Below are positions 53,864 to 62,565 of a stretch of DNA of 64,000 nucleotides, piece by piece. The position numbers were made by a program, and so were the translations under genes. The stretch is from assembly GCF_900114055.1 (NCBI RefSeq), contig NZ_FORR01000003.1, positions 124,001-188,000 of the forward strand, given 5' to 3'. Under the pieces are notes generated by a model that was not told where the DNA came from, searched no databases, and was given only the letters and a program-made list of their open reading frames with translations. How positions within the stretch are numbered: the stretch's first letter is position 1; each line of letters opens with the position of its first letter. The DNA is from Thermoflavimicrobium dichotomicum (lineage in GTDB: Bacteria; Bacillota; Bacilli; Thermoactinomycetales; Thermoactinomycetaceae).

Positions 53864-54727
53864 ATGGAAGAAAAAGATTGGGTTTTATTACAAACGCTTT
53901 ATGACCAACAAAATATAACGAAAACAGCTGAAATCTTATTTGTATCGCAACCAGCTTTAAGTTATCGAATACAACAATTGGAGAAGGAGTTTGGAATTAC
54001 AATTTTACACAGGGGAAGAAGAGGTGTAGAATTTACACCGCAAGGCGAGTATCTGGTAAAATACGCAAAAGATATGTTGCGTCAATTGCAACAAACAAAA
54101 GAGTTTTTATTAAGCATGGAAAATAAAATCTCAGGTACTCTAAAGATAGGTACTGCTAGTAGTATTGCACGTTATAAACTTCCTAATATTCTTAAAAATT
54201 TTCATATTAAATATCCTGATGTAGAATTCAAGGTAACTTCAAGTAAGAGTTCGGAATTAGTAAACTCAGTATACAATCGGGATGTACATGTTGGATTTAT
54301 TAGAGGAGATTATAACTGGCCGGAAGAAAAGTATTTAATTATTACAGAAAATATTTGGATTGTATCAAAAAGAGAGATTTCGCTAGATGAACTGCCAAAT
54401 TTACCAAGAATCATATACAAAACAGATTTGTCTTTAGAAAATGTGTTTGATAATTGGTGGAAGGAGAATTTCTCTAAACCACCGTCTATTACAATGGAAG
54501 TTGATAACATGGAAACTTGTAAAGAGATGGTATTAAGTGAACTTGGATATGCGATAATTCCTTCCATTGTCTTATGTAACAATGAAGACTTGTATCGTAT
54601 TCAATTGAAAAATAGACATGGAGAGCCGATAATGAGAAATTCATGGGTAATTTATCGCAAAGAATCCTTAAAAATACCTTTAATTAATGAATTTGTAAAT
54701 TTTACTAAAAATATGAAATTGATGTGA
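53864..54727 (+). CDS. LysR-family transcriptional regulator
   Basis: This 287-residue protein has an N-terminal winged helix (LYDQQNITKTAEILFVSQPALSYRIQQLE, read as TKTAEILFVSQPALSYRIQ) and a periplasmic-binding-like effector domain. It diverges from the prpF-citM pair, with 167 bases between start codons, and is its likely activator. ATG 53864 follows GAGGAGG. Confidence 0.88.
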   Translation: MEEKDWVLLQTLYDQQNITKTAEILFVSQPALSYRIQQLEKEFGITILHRGRRGVEFTPQGEYLVKYAKDMLRQLQQTKEFLLSMENKISGTLKIGTASSIARYKLPNILKNFHIKYPDVEFKVTSSKSSELVNSVYNRDVHVGFIRGDYNWPEEKYLIITENIWIVSKREISLDELPNLPRIIYKTDLSLENVFDNWWKENFSKPPSITMEVDNMETCKEMVLSELGYAIIPSIVLCNNEDLYRIQLKNRHGEPIMRNSWVIYRKESLKIPLINEFVNFTKNMKLM

Positions 54728-54832
54728 AGAATATTTGTTATTAATTGAGGCTTTTGAACAAAGAAAGACAACAAATTAACCCCCAATTTGCCGAAATCAT
54801 CATTGCTTACGTTTCTTAGAAGTCAACTGTAC

Positions 54833-54857
54833 AGTGCCCTAAAAGGGGCACTTTTTT
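54833..54857 (+). terminator. terminator
   Basis: AGTGCCCT (54833-54840) pairs with GGGGCACT (54845-54852) around AAAA, followed by TTTTTT. Confidence 0.8.
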
Positions 54858-54870
54858 AACTGCCCATAGC

Positions 54871-54897
54871 AAAGGCATTACATGCCGTAATGCCTTT
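54871..54897. terminator. second hairpin, terminator-like
   Basis: AAAGGCATTAC (54871-54881) pairs perfectly with GTAATGCCTTT (54887-54897). The remaining ~180 bases to the amidase gene show nothing further. Confidence 0.7.
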
Positions 54898-55077
54898 TAT
54901 CATAAAAACTGGATCTTTTTACGAATAAATGATTACACACGCGATTTTCCTTGGAACACCACTAAGCCATCTGTTTTAATGGAATACATTTGACGGACTA
55001 GAGCAGCAACTCTGTCACTAGGCCTTTTTGCGAGTGGCTCAAAAAAGAACTAATTCTTTCCATACCCCTTGTTTAGG

Positions 55078-56685
55078 CTAGCTTTTTATTTGTGGCGGTT
55101 TTCTTTTCGGACCTATTTGTTCAAAGACATGAGCAATTTGAAGTAACTTCTTTTCTGAATGTTTCGGTCCAACCAACGTGATGGAAATAGGCTGGTTATC
55201 ATGGATGTATCCTGCTGGAAGGCATACGCTTGGCAATGAAGCATATGCTGAAATGTCATTGGGAAGGGTACCGAAGTGAGTTGGACTCGCTTTGGAGTTG
55301 ATCGTTAAAATTACATCATACTTCTTCTGTTCAAAAAAGGGAATAACTACCTGTTTTTCAGTGATTTTTCTGAGATAAGCAATTTTTTGCTGATGTTCCT
55401 TGGGAGTCAGTTTTGTTCGCTGCGCGCGCAGGAGATGAGATTGGCCATAAGGAATGCGTTTGTCAGGGTTTTCTTGATTATAGTCAATAAGATCTGATAA
55501 AGATCGTAGACCCCATACGGGATGATTTTTTTGTAGATATTCATTCATGTCTTGATGAAATTCATGAGCCACAATCTCTTTAAATATTTCCTTAAGATGA
55601 TCTGCTGGAATCTGATAGTCCATTATATCTACTTTCGCACCTGCCTGTTTGAATTTGGCAAGAATTTGTCTGCCTGGAGCAAGGCGGACAAATTCACTGG
55701 AAGCAGCTATTTTTATTCCTTTTAAATTGGTTTTGTTCAGTTCACTGAAGTAGTTTTTGTCGTAGGTATGTGAATCATTGGGGCGATAGCCTGCCATCAC
55801 ACTTAGAAGCAAGGCGGCGTCCTTGACGGTTTTAGTCAGTGGACCGGCTGTATCGTATGTATGGGAGAGCGGAATGATCCCAGACTTACTGAGCAATCCC
55901 AGTGTAGGTTTTACTCCGACAACGGAATTGGCACTGGCTGTTCCAATGATGGAGCCATATGTTTCTGTTCCGATTGCGACAGGTGCAAAGTCCAGAGCAA
56001 CACCAGCTGCCGACCCTGAACTGGACCCTGAAACATTCCATTTTCCTGGCCCGTAAGGATTCATTGTTTGTCCACCGACTGGCGAGTATCCAGCAGGTTC
56101 GGCTGGAGCAATAAAAGATAAACCAGCGAGCTCGGATAAGTTTGCTTTTGCAAGGATGATCGCCCCCGATGAACGTAATTTGGCGACGACATCAGCATCT
56201 TCATCAGGATAATATTCTTTTAGGGCGATGGTACCGGCTGTTGTGGGCATGGCATCTTTGGATTCAATATTGTCTTTGACTAAGACGGGAATCCCCCATA
56301 ACGGTTTTTTTTGCAGGTTGATCGTTTGTTCATCATATTGTTTGGCTTCATCGATGGCTGCGGGATTTACAGAAATGACTGCACGCATGGATGGGTTTAA
56401 CTGCTTGATGCGATGTAGATAGTAAGCAGTAATCTCAACACAAGATACTTTTTTTTCCTTCAGGTATTGGTGAATTTGATCCATACTGGCATCGTGAAGC
56501 AGTTTGCTTTTTTGTGAGAGTGAGTCCAGATCCACTTCACGCAGTTGTCGATCAATGACATAGTCTAATTGTTCGGGTTGAGCAAAGTGCGGAAGTCCAA
56601 AGATGGATTCAATAAGGCCACTGCATCCTGTCAATGAAAGTGTAAGGATAAGCAAGAGTGGATAAAAGCGTGATATTTTTCGCAC
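55078..56685 (-). CDS. amidase-signature lipoprotein
   Basis: This 535-residue enzyme has a lipoprotein signal (LTGCS lipobox, Cys21) followed by an amidase-signature domain: Lys in VLVKDNIES, the cis-Ser in SGSSSGSAAG, and the nucleophile Ser in ETYGSIIG (usually ETDGS). It should act outside the membrane on an unidentified amide. GTG 56685 begins two bases after the TGA of the sulfurtransferase gene, so the two are coupled. Confidence 0.85.
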   Translation of the reverse strand: MRKISRFYPLLLILTLSLTGCSGLIESIFGLPHFAQPEQLDYVIDRQLREVDLDSLSQKSKLLHDASMDQIHQYLKEKKVSCVEITAYYLHRIKQLNPSMRAVISVNPAAIDEAKQYDEQTINLQKKPLWGIPVLVKDNIESKDAMPTTAGTIALKEYYPDEDADVVAKLRSSGAIILAKANLSELAGLSFIAPAEPAGYSPVGGQTMNPYGPGKWNVSGSSSGSAAGVALDFAPVAIGTETYGSIIGTASANSVVGVKPTLGLLSKSGIIPLSHTYDTAGPLTKTVKDAALLLSVMAGYRPNDSHTYDKNYFSELNKTNLKGIKIAASSEFVRLAPGRQILAKFKQAGAKVDIMDYQIPADHLKEIFKEIVAHEFHQDMNEYLQKNHPVWGLRSLSDLIDYNQENPDKRIPYGQSHLLRAQRTKLTPKEHQQKIAYLRKITEKQVVIPFFEQKKYDVILTINSKASPTHFGTLPNDISAYASLPSVCLPAGYIHDNQPISITLVGPKHSEKKLLQIAHVFEQIGPKRKPPQIKS

Positions 56686-57537
56686 TCAACCATTTTCCTC
56701 CCCTTTGGCAATCGGGTTATCGGGATAGGAAATCCAATCGCTCCAGCTACCTGCATATAACTTGACCCGTTTATATCCAGCCTGTTTTAGGGCTAGAAAG
56801 TTTGGAGTGGCCGTAACTCCTGAGCCACAATAAACGATAATTTCCTTATCCTTGGGAAGAGCTTGAAAATGCTTTTCCAGTTCGGATGTTTTTTTCCACT
56901 CCCCTTGTTTTTGAAGCACTTCTTGCCAGAAATAGTTACGTGCCCCAGGAATATGTCCAGCGATCGGGTCCATGGGTTCATACTCACCGCGATATCTTCT
57001 TTCATCACGGGAATCAACAAGAATGGTATCAGGGTGATGAAGTTTTTGTCTGATTTCCTCCATCTCGGCCAGCAACTCTTGATGCAGATGTGGAGTAAAT
57101 GTAGTGGGTTTTGCTTCAGGTTGAATGGTGGTTGTTGGGTAACCAAGCTCGATCCATTTACTCCAGCCACCATCCAGGATACTCACTTTTGAATGGCCCA
57201 AATACTGAAGCAACCACCATAAGCGAGCGGCCATTGCTCCTTGCTGGTCATCATAAGCAATGACATGTTTTTGCTCATCAATTCCCATATTTTCAAACGT
57301 TTTTGCTATTTTTTGTGGATTCGGCAGCGGATGTCTGCCGCCATGGTCTGTGATAGGGCCAGATAAGTCTTTTTCCAGATCCAGGTGAAAGGCGCCTGGA
57401 AGGTGTTGTTGTTGATAGGCTTTAAAACCGGCTTCGGGCTGTCCAAGTGTAAATCGACAGTCAATGATGATCACATCCGGATCATCCAGGTGATGAAGTA
57501 ACCACTCCGGTGAAATGATATCAGTCAATCTGGTCAC
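56686..57537 (-). CDS. thiosulfate/3-mercaptopyruvate sulfurtransferase
   Basis: This 283-residue protein has two rhodanese domains (about 1-140 inactive, 150-283 active) with the catalytic loop YCGSGVTATPN. The GSGVT loop favours 3-mercaptopyruvate as donor. DSRDERRYRGEYEP is also conserved. It is the first gene of a two-gene unit with the amidase lipoprotein. Confidence 0.9.
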   Translation of the reverse strand: MTRLTDIISPEWLLHHLDDPDVIIIDCRFTLGQPEAGFKAYQQQHLPGAFHLDLEKDLSGPITDHGGRHPLPNPQKIAKTFENMGIDEQKHVIAYDDQQGAMAARLWWLLQYLGHSKVSILDGGWSKWIELGYPTTTIQPEAKPTTFTPHLHQELLAEMEEIRQKLHHPDTILVDSRDERRYRGEYEPMDPIAGHIPGARNYFWQEVLQKQGEWKKTSELEKHFQALPKDKEIIVYCGSGVTATPNFLALKQAGYKRVKLYAGSWSDWISYPDNPIAKGEENG

Positions 57538-57693
57538 ATCCTTTACATGATGAGTGAGCAGTTAGGAAGGAGTTCACCCAAAAACAATGCAAGATTTTGA
57601 ATCTTATATGATCCTTATTTTAGAACAAGTAATCGGGAACTTCAAATGCTTCCGTTGCTCAATATTCTGTCTGGCGGATTCTTATGATCATCC

Positions 57694-57906
57694 GTGGAAG
57701 GTATGGAGGATGGAATCATTTCTGTAGATGGATCAGGTGTTTTTAAACTGGACATATATCCAGATTGTAGACAAAGTATCCGTTTATATGTCAACTTTTC
57801 GATTCTAACCGGAAAAGAAACCGGGTTTATCAACAATGAATGGAATGGAGAATTTTGGTATATAACGGGCTATGCAAAAATGTTAGTGATGAATGCCCAT
57901 ATTTGA
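57694..57906 (+). CDS. possible small hypothetical protein
   Basis: An open frame of 70 codons starts with GTG 57694 (ATG 57703 is the alternative) and includes FKLDIYPDCRQSIRLYVNF and NNEWNGEFWYITGYA. The amino-acid make-up looks protein-like, but no good binding site or homologue is apparent. It lies in the 530-base gap between divergent genes. It could be a relic or a chance frame. Confidence 0.25.
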   Translation: MEGMEDGIISVDGSGVFKLDIYPDCRQSIRLYVNFSILTGKETGFINNEWNGEFWYITGYAKMLVMNAHI

Positions 57907-58067
57907 CAGAAGCGAATGGCGGTTATATAATTACAAAATATTGGTGCTTAACTTTGACTCATCCTTTACTTTGGAGAAGGGGAACAATTGAAAATAATAG
58001 AATAACTTAATATAATGGCATTATATTTGTAGTAATGGGTAGAGATATACCAGTTAGGGGGATCGGA

Positions 58068-59042
58068 GTGAAAAAGCAGATCGTGTTGACACGCCGATTA
58101 CAGGAAGAGTGTATGTATGAGCTCGGACAGCACTTTGAGCTCGAAGTGGTCGGTGGTGATGAAACTCCCAAACGAGAAGACTTGCTACGTTCTCTACAAG
58201 GAAAGGAAGCACTCATATGTACAGTGGCTGAAAAGATCGATCCAGAACTCATGGAGGCGTGCCCGGATCTGCGGATTATTAGCAATTATGGTGTTGGTTT
58301 TGACAACATTGATGTAAGCGCTGCCAATCGGCGTGGCATACTTGTGACGAACACACCGGATGTTCTAACAGATGCAACCGCCGATTTGACTTGGGCTTTA
58401 ATGTTATCCGTTGCTCGCCGGGCAGTTGAGGGTGACCGGCTGATTCGAAACGGGCAGTGGCATGGTTGGGCTCCCCATTTTATGCTAGGCTGGGATGTCT
58501 CAGGAAAAACATTGGGCATCGTTGGGATGGGGCGAATTGGTCAGGCAGTTGCAAGACGGGCCATCGGTTTTAACATGCGCATTTTATATTATTCACGGAC
58601 ACGTCTGAAAGAGGAACAGGAAAAGGAATTAAGGGCACAGTATTGTGATCTGGATGAGCTATTGGCACAAGCAGATTTTGTCAGCTTACATACACCATAT
58701 TCTCCTGAGACGCATCATTTGATTGGGCATGAGCAGTTATCAAAGATGAAACGGACAGCCTTTTTGATCAATACGGCTCGGGGGGCAGTGGTAGATGAAC
58801 AGGCATTGATTCATGCCTTGCAGTCTGGTAAAATTGCCGGAGCCGGTCTGGATGTATTTGAACAGGAGCCGTATGTTCCCGACGAATTAAGGCAGATGGA
58901 GCAAGTGGTATTGATCCCGCATTTAGGAAGTGCAACTCGGGAAACCCGTTTGGCGATGGGGAGAAAAGTAATTGAAAATTTAACTGCTTATTTTAGAGGA
59001 GAAAAGCCTCCATATCTGGTGAATCCAGAAATTTGGTGTTAG
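58068..59042 (+). CDS. D-isomer-specific 2-hydroxyacid dehydrogenase (glyoxylate reductase-like)
   Basis: This 324-residue enzyme has NYGVGFDNID, the Rossmann motif GIVGMGRIGQAVARR, and the catalytic Arg (NTARGAVVDE), Glu (DVFEQEP) and His (IPHLGSAT). It reduces 2-oxoacids such as glyoxylate or hydroxypyruvate. GTG 58068 is chosen because TTAGGGGG lies 7-8 bases upstream. The longer frame from 58035 lacks a site. Confidence 0.88.
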   Translation: MKKQIVLTRRLQEECMYELGQHFELEVVGGDETPKREDLLRSLQGKEALICTVAEKIDPELMEACPDLRIISNYGVGFDNIDVSAANRRGILVTNTPDVLTDATADLTWALMLSVARRAVEGDRLIRNGQWHGWAPHFMLGWDVSGKTLGIVGMGRIGQAVARRAIGFNMRILYYSRTRLKEEQEKELRAQYCDLDELLAQADFVSLHTPYSPETHHLIGHEQLSKMKRTAFLINTARGAVVDEQALIHALQSGKIAGAGLDVFEQEPYVPDELRQMEQVVLIPHLGSATRETRLAMGRKVIENLTAYFRGEKPPYLVNPEIWC

Positions 59043-59365
59043 TTTTTAGTTGCTTCAAAAAATTTTTTTAGAGATCTTGGAACAATGAAAGGATTGTGCT
59101 AATATATTCTGCAGTCGCGTTTATGTTAGCCTCCCTCTTTATGAAGGACGAAAGTGCCAAGAATGGGTTTCTTTTTTATACAGAAAGGGAAAAAAACAGG
59201 TACAAATTTGCAGTTCTGGGGTCGTCTTATGTGAAAAAGTTTTTGTAAACATAAAAGCGTATGAAACATATGCATGGGACAGAGAAATACTTGCGACGAG
59301 CAGTTGATTTTATGTTTATAGAGAAATGAAACGAATGGTTTGTTTGAATTAAGGGAGGAGTTATT
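59043..59365. other. intergenic region upstream of greA
   Basis: These 323 bases separate the dehydrogenase and greA. I see a possible greA leader with AAGGGAGGAG just before the ATG, but no clear terminator hairpin or reading frame. Confidence 0.35.
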
Positions 59366-59848
59366 ATGTCTCAACATAATAAAAAAGAAGTATTATTGAC
59401 CGAAGAGGGATTGGAAAAGTTAAAACAGGAGTTGGAGCTCTTTAAAACACAAAAACGTCATGAAGTAGCACAACGTCTGAAAGAAGCAATTGCGCAAGGA
59501 GACCTGAGCGAAAACTCTGAATACGACGCGGCAAAGGAAGAGCAGGCTTTTATCGAATCGCGAATTATTGCATTGGAAAATATGATTCGTAATGCCAAAA
59601 TCATCAGCAGTGAATCACTGGACAAAGAAACAGTCAGTATCGGTTCAAAGGTAACGATTCAGGAACTCCCGGATGGCGATGTAGAAACATATACCATCGT
59701 CGGCAGTGCAGAATCAGATCCGCTTTCAGGAAAAATCTCGAATGAATCCCCGATCGGTGCAGAACTGATTGGACGCAAAGTAGGAGAAATTGTTGATGTT
59801 CCTGCTCCTTCTGGGACCATTCAATTTAAAATTGTAAATATTGACTGA
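59366..59848 (+). CDS. greA: transcription elongation factor GreA
   Basis: This 160-residue protein has the N-terminal coiled-coil ([17 protein letters not shown]), the acidic tip [15 protein letters not shown] and the C-terminal FKBP-like domain ([19 protein letters not shown], in two parts). GreA stimulates transcript cleavage by stalled RNA polymerase. A terminator follows. Confidence 0.95.
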   Translation: MSQHNKKEVLLTEEGLEKLKQELELFKTQKRHEVAQRLKEAIAQGDLSENSEYDAAKEEQAFIESRIIALENMIRNAKIISSESLDKETVSIGSKVTIQELPDGDVETYTIVGSAESDPLSGKISNESPIGAELIGRKVGEIVDVPAPSGTIQFKIVNID

Positions 59849-59852
59849 TTAC

Positions 59853-59886
59853 ATCCCCTTTGTCTTATGGACAAGGGGGATTTTTA
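59853..59886 (+). terminator. terminator of greA
   Basis: ATCCCCTTTGTC pairs with GACAAGGGGGAT (one wobble) around TTATG, followed by TTTTTAG. Confidence 0.85.
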
Positions 59887-60009
59887 GTAAAAATACAACC
59901 AATCAGGGAATGCCATGGAGATCCTATGTTATTTATCCACTATTTGGCATAAATGCATCCCTTTCTTCTCATACTAACCAGAAGCATGATGTAGAAGGAA
60001 GGGGAGCAT

Positions 60010-61251
60010 GTGCGTAGACGTGTTGTCATTACAGGTTTAGGCTTGGTAACCCCCATCGGCCAGGATTCCAAAAGTTTTTGGCAAGGGTTAATGAGTGGCA
60101 AAAGCGGTGCAGGTCCCATTACCCGTTTTGACCCTACTCACTACCCAACACGAATTGCTGCAGAGATCAAAGACTTCCGACCGGAAGATCATATGGATAA
60201 AAAAGAAGTCAAACGAATGGATCTTTTTGCTCAGTTTGGAATGGCTGCAGCACGCCAAGCGATAAGGCATGCGAGCTTATCAGTAACCCATGAGTTGGGT
60301 GAACGGATGGGAGTGATGGTTGGAACAGGGAGTGGAGGATTGAATCTGATTCAGCGGGAGCATGGACGAGTCTTGCAAGAGGATCCAAGACGTCTCAGCC
60401 CTTATTTGGCTTCGGCGATGCTGGCGAATATGGCTTCAGGGGAAATCGCGATTGCAACAGGTGCACGAGGGCCTTCAGCAGCTGTCGTGACTGCTTGTGC
60501 AACTGGAAGTAGTTGTATCGGTGAAGCGATGCGGATGATTCAGTATGGAACAGCAGATATTATGCTGGCAGGAGGAACAGAAGCACCGATTACTCCGCTT
60601 GGTTTAGCTGCTTTTTCCAGGATTCGGGCTTTATCTCGACAAAATGAGGATCCGAGACGAGCCAGCCGGCCATTTGATCGATCACGGGATGGTTTTGTTG
60701 CTGGAGAAGGGGCAGGTGTGATCGTTTTGGAGGAATTGGAACATGCCAGGAAACGAGGAGTTCCCATTTTAGCTGAATTGATTGGTTATGGTGCCTCAAC
60801 AGATGCTTATCATATCACTTCACCACTTCCAGATGGGGGCGGTGCTGTTCAGGCGATGAAACTGGCCCTTCAGGATGCACAGCTGACTGCAGCTGATATC
60901 GATTATATTAATGCACATGGGACAGGCACTCCACTTAATGATCGAATTGAAGTAATGGCAGTAAAACGAGTGTTTGGTCAACGGGTGGACCAGATCCCGA
61001 TCAGCTCGATTAAATCGATGACGGGCCATTTATTGGGGGCGGCAGGTGCAGTGGAAATGATTGCCTCCGTTCTTGCTTTACAGGAAGGATGGATTCCGCC
61101 AACGATTAATTGGGAAGAAGCGGACGAAGGATGTACATTGGATTTTGTCCCCAATCATCCACGTCGACAGTCGACACGGATCATCATGAGCAATTCATTC
61201 GGTTTTGGTGGACACAATGCAAGCCTGATCGTGAAAAAATGGGAAGAGTAA
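60010..61251 (+). CDS. fabF: beta-ketoacyl-ACP synthase II
   Basis: This 413-residue condensing enzyme has the nucleophile in VTACATGSSCIG (about Cys163), His in NAHGTGTPLND (about 303), His in MTGHLLGAAG (about 340), and SNSFGFGGHNA near the end. It extends fatty acids on ACP. GTG 60010 follows GAAGGAAGGGGAGC. No fabH is adjacent. A hairpin terminator follows. Confidence 0.93.
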   Translation: MRRRVVITGLGLVTPIGQDSKSFWQGLMSGKSGAGPITRFDPTHYPTRIAAEIKDFRPEDHMDKKEVKRMDLFAQFGMAAARQAIRHASLSVTHELGERMGVMVGTGSGGLNLIQREHGRVLQEDPRRLSPYLASAMLANMASGEIAIATGARGPSAAVVTACATGSSCIGEAMRMIQYGTADIMLAGGTEAPITPLGLAAFSRIRALSRQNEDPRRASRPFDRSRDGFVAGEGAGVIVLEELEHARKRGVPILAELIGYGASTDAYHITSPLPDGGGAVQAMKLALQDAQLTAADIDYINAHGTGTPLNDRIEVMAVKRVFGQRVDQIPISSIKSMTGHLLGAAGAVEMIASVLALQEGWIPPTINWEEADEGCTLDFVPNHPRRQSTRIIMSNSFGFGGHNASLIVKKWEE

Positions 61252-61284
61252 GGAGAAACGCTATCCAGTAGTTCTTTTTCCAGA

Positions 61285-61335
61285 GGCTTTTCGCAGTTCA
61301 TCATGTCGATGAAAAACGAAAAGCCGTTTCTTTTT
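61285..61335 (+). terminator. terminator of fabF
   Basis: GGCTTTTCG (61285-61293) pairs with CGAAAAGCC (61317-61325), followed by GTTTCTTTTT. Confidence 0.75.
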
Positions 61336-61422
61336 ATCTGTTTGTTTATGCTGAGCCTTTGGCAGGAATATGTAATTGGGAATGGAACTTAATTGGTACA
61401 AAGTAGCCAAGGGGGGAAGTGT

Positions 61423-62565
61423 ATGCAGCCAGTTACATGGATTCACACAGCCGATTTGCATCTGGATATGCCTGTTCAAGGATGGAAGGGATCAAAGGAA
61501 CAAATGTGGAAACGACAGCAGGATTATCGCACAACCTTTCAGAAAATCATTTCCCTGGTGAAAGAAAAGCAAGCATCTTTTTTATTTATTGCGGGAGATT
61601 TTTTAGAGCATGGCTATGTAACACATTCTACTTTGGAGTTTGTACTTAACCAATTGGAAAGGATTCCTTCCACACAAGTATGGATCACCCCTGGCAATCA
61701 TGATCCTTATCGTACAGACTCTTATTATCATTTAATTCGTTGGCCGGATCACGTCCATATTTTTAAGGGAGATTGGGAAGAGCATGTGTGGAGTGAGTCG
61801 GATCTGGTGATTTATGGAAAGGGATTTTACGATTTTGCAGAGCCGAACCCTCATTTGCCAGCAATCAAGAGAGAATCGGTGCGAAATTTAATGATTGTAC
61901 ATGGTACATTTACGACTGGAAGAGAGGAATCTCCATACTTTCCCATATATAAAGAAGAAATAGCCAAACTGCCTCTGGATTATATAGCGCTAGGGCATAT
62001 CCATAAAGCATCAACCGACACCATAGACAATGAACGAAAGACATTGATTCGCTATGCAGGTTCACCAGAATCACTTAGCTGGAAAGAGCTGGGTGTTCGC
62101 ACTGTTACGTGGGGGAAATTGGATGATCAGGGGATTCAGATTGAAGAAATTCCTGTTCAAACCAGTCGTTATGAACTGATTTCTGTTGATATTAGCGAAT
62201 GTAGAAGCAAAGAGGATGTACATCAACTGCTTTTGGCTTATTTAGCGGGACTGGATCCATCAAGCAGTTATCTGACATGTTTGCTAACGGGGCAAATGAG
62301 TGAAGAAATAAGGAGAGAGAAGGATTTATACTTGTGGCTCTCCCATCATATAAAACAGAATGGTTTTATTGAGGTCTACTTTGAAGATGAAACAAAACCT
62401 GAGCTTGATCTATCGTATTATCGAAAGCAAATGGGGATCATCGGAACCTTCATCAGGCGGATGGAAGTTCAAATCGAACAGGCTGATCCTGATTTTCAGC
62501 CGTTTTTACGCCGGGCGATGTTTGAAACAGTGGAACTTCTCCTCAGAAAGAAGGTGGAGAGATGA
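61423..62565 (+). CDS. yhaO: DNA repair exonuclease of the SbcD/Mre11 type (YhaO-like)
   Basis: This 380-residue metallophosphoesterase has WIHTADLHLDMP, FIAGDFLEHG, TPGNHDP, IVHGTF and LGHIHKAS as metal-binding motifs. Its length and pairing with a YhaN-type ATPase match B. subtilis yhaO. ATG 61423 follows AAGGGGGGAAG. The last codons overlap the ATPase gene (ATGA). Confidence 0.87.
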   Translation: MQPVTWIHTADLHLDMPVQGWKGSKEQMWKRQQDYRTTFQKIISLVKEKQASFLFIAGDFLEHGYVTHSTLEFVLNQLERIPSTQVWITPGNHDPYRTDSYYHLIRWPDHVHIFKGDWEEHVWSESDLVIYGKGFYDFAEPNPHLPAIKRESVRNLMIVHGTFTTGREESPYFPIYKEEIAKLPLDYIALGHIHKASTDTIDNERKTLIRYAGSPESLSWKELGVRTVTWGKLDDQGIQIEEIPVQTSRYELISVDISECRSKEDVHQLLLAYLAGLDPSSSYLTCLLTGQMSEEIRREKDLYLWLSHHIKQNGFIEVYFEDETKPELDLSYYRKQMGIIGTFIRRMEVQIEQADPDFQPFLRRAMFETVELLLRKKVER

